64,000 nt of DNA from Limnephilus marmoratus (lineage: Eukaryota > Arthropoda > Insecta > Trichoptera > Limnephilidae): positions 22,971,450 through 23,035,449 of the forward strand of contig OU862927.1 of the NCBI GenBank assembly GCA_917880885.1, read 5' to 3'. The position numbers were made by a program, and so were the translations under genes. The notes under the pieces are model-generated. The model saw only the letters and a list, made by a program, of their open reading frames with translations. It had not been told where the DNA came from and did no database searches. The first letter of the stretch is position 1, and each line of letters begins with the position of its first letter. Of this stretch, positions 61,735-64,000 are shown piece after piece.

Positions 61735-62628
61735 ATGGAAGTTTCGTTGATCAAAATATATGTAGATCTCGCACAAAGCCAGGTAGTAATTAAATTTAAC
61801 GAAAAAGTTGTCACTTCTTGATTCTACGAACTTACTTCTTTTTTATAGTTATATTTTGACCTCAATATTATTTTCCCATTCAGTTCGGAAAACACTTCTA
61901 CAACAATGCCCATTGACCATTTCGTTGACCAAAATATATATTGATTTCGCACAAAGCCAGGTAGTAACTAAATTTAACGAAAAAGTTGTCACTTCTTGAT
62001 TCTACGAACTTACTTCTTTTTTATAGTTATATTTTGACCTCAATATTATTTTCCCATTCAGTTCGGAAAACACTTCTACAACAATGCCCATTGACCATTT
62101 CGTTGACCAAAATATATATTGATCTCGCACAAAGCCAGGTAGTAACTAAATTTAACGAAAAAGTTGTCACTTCTTGATTCTACGAACTTACTTCTTTTTT
62201 ATAGTTATATTTTGACCTCAATATTATTTTCCCATTCAGTTCGGAAAACACTTCTACAACAATGCCCATTGACCATTTCGTTGACCAAAATATATATTGA
62301 TCTCGCACAAAGCCAGGTAGTAACTAAATTTAACGAAAAAGTTGTCACTTCTTGATTCTATGAATTTACTTCTTTTTTATAGTTATATTTTGACCTCAAT
62401 ATTATTTGCCCATTCAGTTCGGAAAACACTTCTACAACAATGCCCATTGACCATTTCGTTGACCAAAATATATATTGACCTCGCACAAAGTCAGGTAGTA
62501 ACTAAATTTAACGAAAAAGTTGTCACTTCTTGATTCTATGAATTTACTTCTTTTTTATAGTTATATTTTGACCTCAATATTATTTTCCCATTCAGTTCGG
62601 GAAACACTTCTACAACTTCTTCTTCCTT
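61735..62628. repeat. 178-bp tandem repeat array
   Basis: About five units of exactly 178 bp (for example CACTTCTTGATTCTACGAAC begins at about 61,811, 61,989, 62,167, 62,345 and 62,523), nearly identical. A 63-codon frame starting MSLLDSTNLLLFYSYILTSI recurs per unit only because the DNA repeats. The array resumes briefly after the LINE insertion, to about 63,050. Confidence 0.9.
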
Positions 62629-63036
62629 TGCGCTGTCCCAACTCATTGCCTAGGTAGGCTGTTGGGGTCGGCTCTTCTCGTTGTCGGGTTGTAATTTCTT
62701 CTGTTCTGAGTATCGCCTTCATCCAGGCCGTTTCTCTGAAGAATTTTGGAGCATTGAGTCATCCAGGAGTTCTTCGGTCTTCCTCTGGATGACTGTCGAT
62801 GAAGCTCCAGAGACATTGCCTGCCTCACTGTGTGATCTGATTGTCTCTGTCTTATGTGCCCATACCATCTCAACTGTCGTTCCTCCAGCTTACTATTTAT
62901 GTCTGTGACACCAAGGCTACCACGAATGCGTAAACTTTTGATCTTATCTTTTAGTGATCTTCCTGCCGACCATCTAAGCATTCGCATTTCTGCTGTTTCG
63001 AGTTGCGAATGCTTAGATGGGAAACACTTCTACAAC
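62611..63036 (-). pseudogene. RTE-like LINE C-terminal fragment inserted in the array
   Basis: Minus 62,987-62,643: MRMLRWSAGRSLKDKIKSLR, IRGSLGVTDINSKLEERQLR, WYGHIRQRQSDHTVRQA, RGRPKNSWM, the post-RT region of RTE/R2-like LINEs. GGGAAACACTTCTACAAC lies on both sides (62,590-62,614 and 63,018-63,037 regions), an 18-bp target duplication. The 5' end carries a short inverted repeat (CTAAGCATTCGCA and complement). Recent but truncated. Confidence 0.8.
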
Positions 63037-63054
63037 AATGCCCATTAAAGCAAA

Positions 63055-63530
63055 TCAATCATGTGTTATTTTATAGTTTGTTGCAATGTCGAGTGATTTT
63101 AAAATTTTATAAAGTACTTTCTTTAATTTCTCCTTTTTTCTACATTTTTGTCGCGCTGTTTTCAAAATATTGGCCATTGTGCGCCCGTAGAATAGCTGCC
63201 AGACCTTTGTATCGACACGTCCGCCCCAAAGGATTAGTTTGATCGGGTCCGCTTTTAGGGGATGATTGGTGCCGTGTGAATAGGCCGGGGATTGGGAAAC
63301 TGCCGAGACATCTGGCCATTCATTGCCTAAGCGAGGAGTATTAATGCCCATTTGGTACACGCCCACACCACCGCGGCGCTGATTATTGTGCGGGCTTTGT
63401 GGGACAAAGAAACCTGGCTAATGAATGTAGGACTGAGATTTAATAAAAATATACATTATTGTATAGATGAAAAAATAGATTTTATGGAGCAATCGGCTCT
63501 CACTTCGATCAAGATTTGATGAAATGAAAT
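63055..63530. other. Unassigned, GC-richer segment
   Basis: A 103-codon minus frame (63,055-63,366) includes LKADPIKLILWGGRVDTKVW and KTARQKCRKKEKL, with no family that I recognise. 63,180-63,410 is markedly less AT-rich than its surroundings. It may be an old coding or regulatory remnant. Confidence 0.25.
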
Positions 63531-63539
63531 TTCTTTGAA

Positions 63540-63735
63540 ATTTCTATGAAATTTCGGTGACCGGACAACTCAGAAGCAGCTCAGAAAGGTCATTAAGAGT
63601 GATGATTAAAAATATTTAAAAAATTGGTTAAATAATTTAAGTTAGGTTAGGGTTACTGGCTATTTTAAAATTATTTTTTTATACTTAGCTTTTAATAACC
63701 TTTCTGAAGTGTTTCTGATTTGGTTTCTTTCTGAG
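63540..63735. repeat. Imperfect inverted repeat
   Basis: CAACTCAGAAGCAGCTCAGA and AGGTCATTAA on the left pair loosely with TTAATAACCTTTCTG and TTTCTTTCTGAGTTGG on the right. TTAGGTTAGGGTTA lies near the centre. Confidence 0.4.
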
Positions 63736-63849
63736 TTGGCATGGAACCGAAATTTCTACCCCTCGCTTAAAATCAATCTAAATTTGTTACCACAGTTCTA
63801 TGTTGTATACAAAAATTGACCTATATTTTTAACTGTTTGAGACACATTC

Positions 63850-64000
63850 TAAATAAAGAACTACGGATAATGACGTACTTCGTTTTCTGTCAATCCATGA
63901 TCAAATATGGTATAATAGGATGGGGTGGCGCCTATGAAACTCACACACAATCTCTTTACATTGCGCAAAAACTAATAATTAAAATAATATTAAAAAAATC
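63850..64000 (+). pseudogene. LINE C-terminal fragment, continues off right edge
   Basis: Plus strand LRIMTYFVFCQSMIKYGIIG, WGGAYETHTQSLYIAQKLII, KIILKKS, then window end. Same region as 18.3 kb and 34.1 kb. Confidence 0.8.

Noticed and set aside
61808..62533. Four identical 63-codon frames in series
   Set aside because: They reflect the 178-bp satellite period. Recurrent identical frames in non-coding tandem DNA are not evidence of genes.

Overview
The window is AT-rich, repeat-dominated DNA from a metazoan, almost certainly an arthropod and most likely an insect. No intact host gene can be supported. Nearly everything recognisable is a transposable element or a remnant of one: CR1/Jockey-like, I-like, RTE-like and restriction-endonuclease-type non-LTR retrotransposons, Penelope-like elements (PLEs), Tc1/mariner, hAT, PIF/Harbinger, piggyBac-like and Helitron-like DNA elements, tRNA-headed SINEs and short LINE-tailed elements. 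Short TTAGG-like runs, the TE mix and base composition point to an insect; the species cannot be named from this sequence.

Layout. 1-5 kb: a LINE fragment running off the left edge, Helitron-like repeats, a TA-flanked inverted-repeat element and a LINE-tailed short element. 5-10 kb: a tRNA-headed SINE, a hairpin element with a tRNA-like sequence at its loop, a PLE hammerhead-ribozyme palindrome, a THAP-like fragment, a Harbinger-like element with MADF and nuclease-like coding remnants, and a foldback with another ribozyme palindrome. 10-15 kb: a 1.24-kb element full of CGTCAGATTA words, then LINE debris. 15.4-19.1 kb: a decayed LINE with two successive endonuclease-like reading frames. 19.1-26.7 kb: two decayed PLE 3' parts, Helitrons, a nested MITE/ribozyme palindrome and a LINE fragment abutting a PLE ribozyme. 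27-34 kb: a piggyBac-type MITE, short retroelements and a Tc1-like transposon split by a PLE inverted repeat with two hammerhead motifs.

34.7-40.1 kb is the standout coding segment: an apparently full-length, uninterrupted I-like retrotransposon on the minus strand. Its ORF1 has three CCHC knuckles; its ORF2 has endonuclease, reverse transcriptase and RNase H. It has a pure poly(A) tail and a 16-bp target duplication, and lies inside an older LINE fragment. 41-50 kb holds a foldback, a hAT element with a perfect 8-bp duplication (itself hit by a LINE), and more nested LINE/SINE pieces. 50.3-53.6 kb has a LINE with an uninterrupted RT head-to-head with a restriction-like-endonuclease LINE fragment. 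54-55.3 kb is a decayed mariner-like transposon. 55.8-64 kb has MITEs, a tRNA-like foldback family, a Helitron, a 178-bp tandem array broken by an RTE-like insertion with an 18-bp duplication, and a LINE fragment running off the right edge.

The recurring theme is nested insertion and palindromic organisation. The most unusual signals are hammerhead-ribozyme sequences in inverted pairs (two different stem III types), tRNA-like sequences inside foldback elements, three foldbacks sharing TTAGG-like runs next to repeated GACA-words, and a LINE with a duplicated endonuclease frame.
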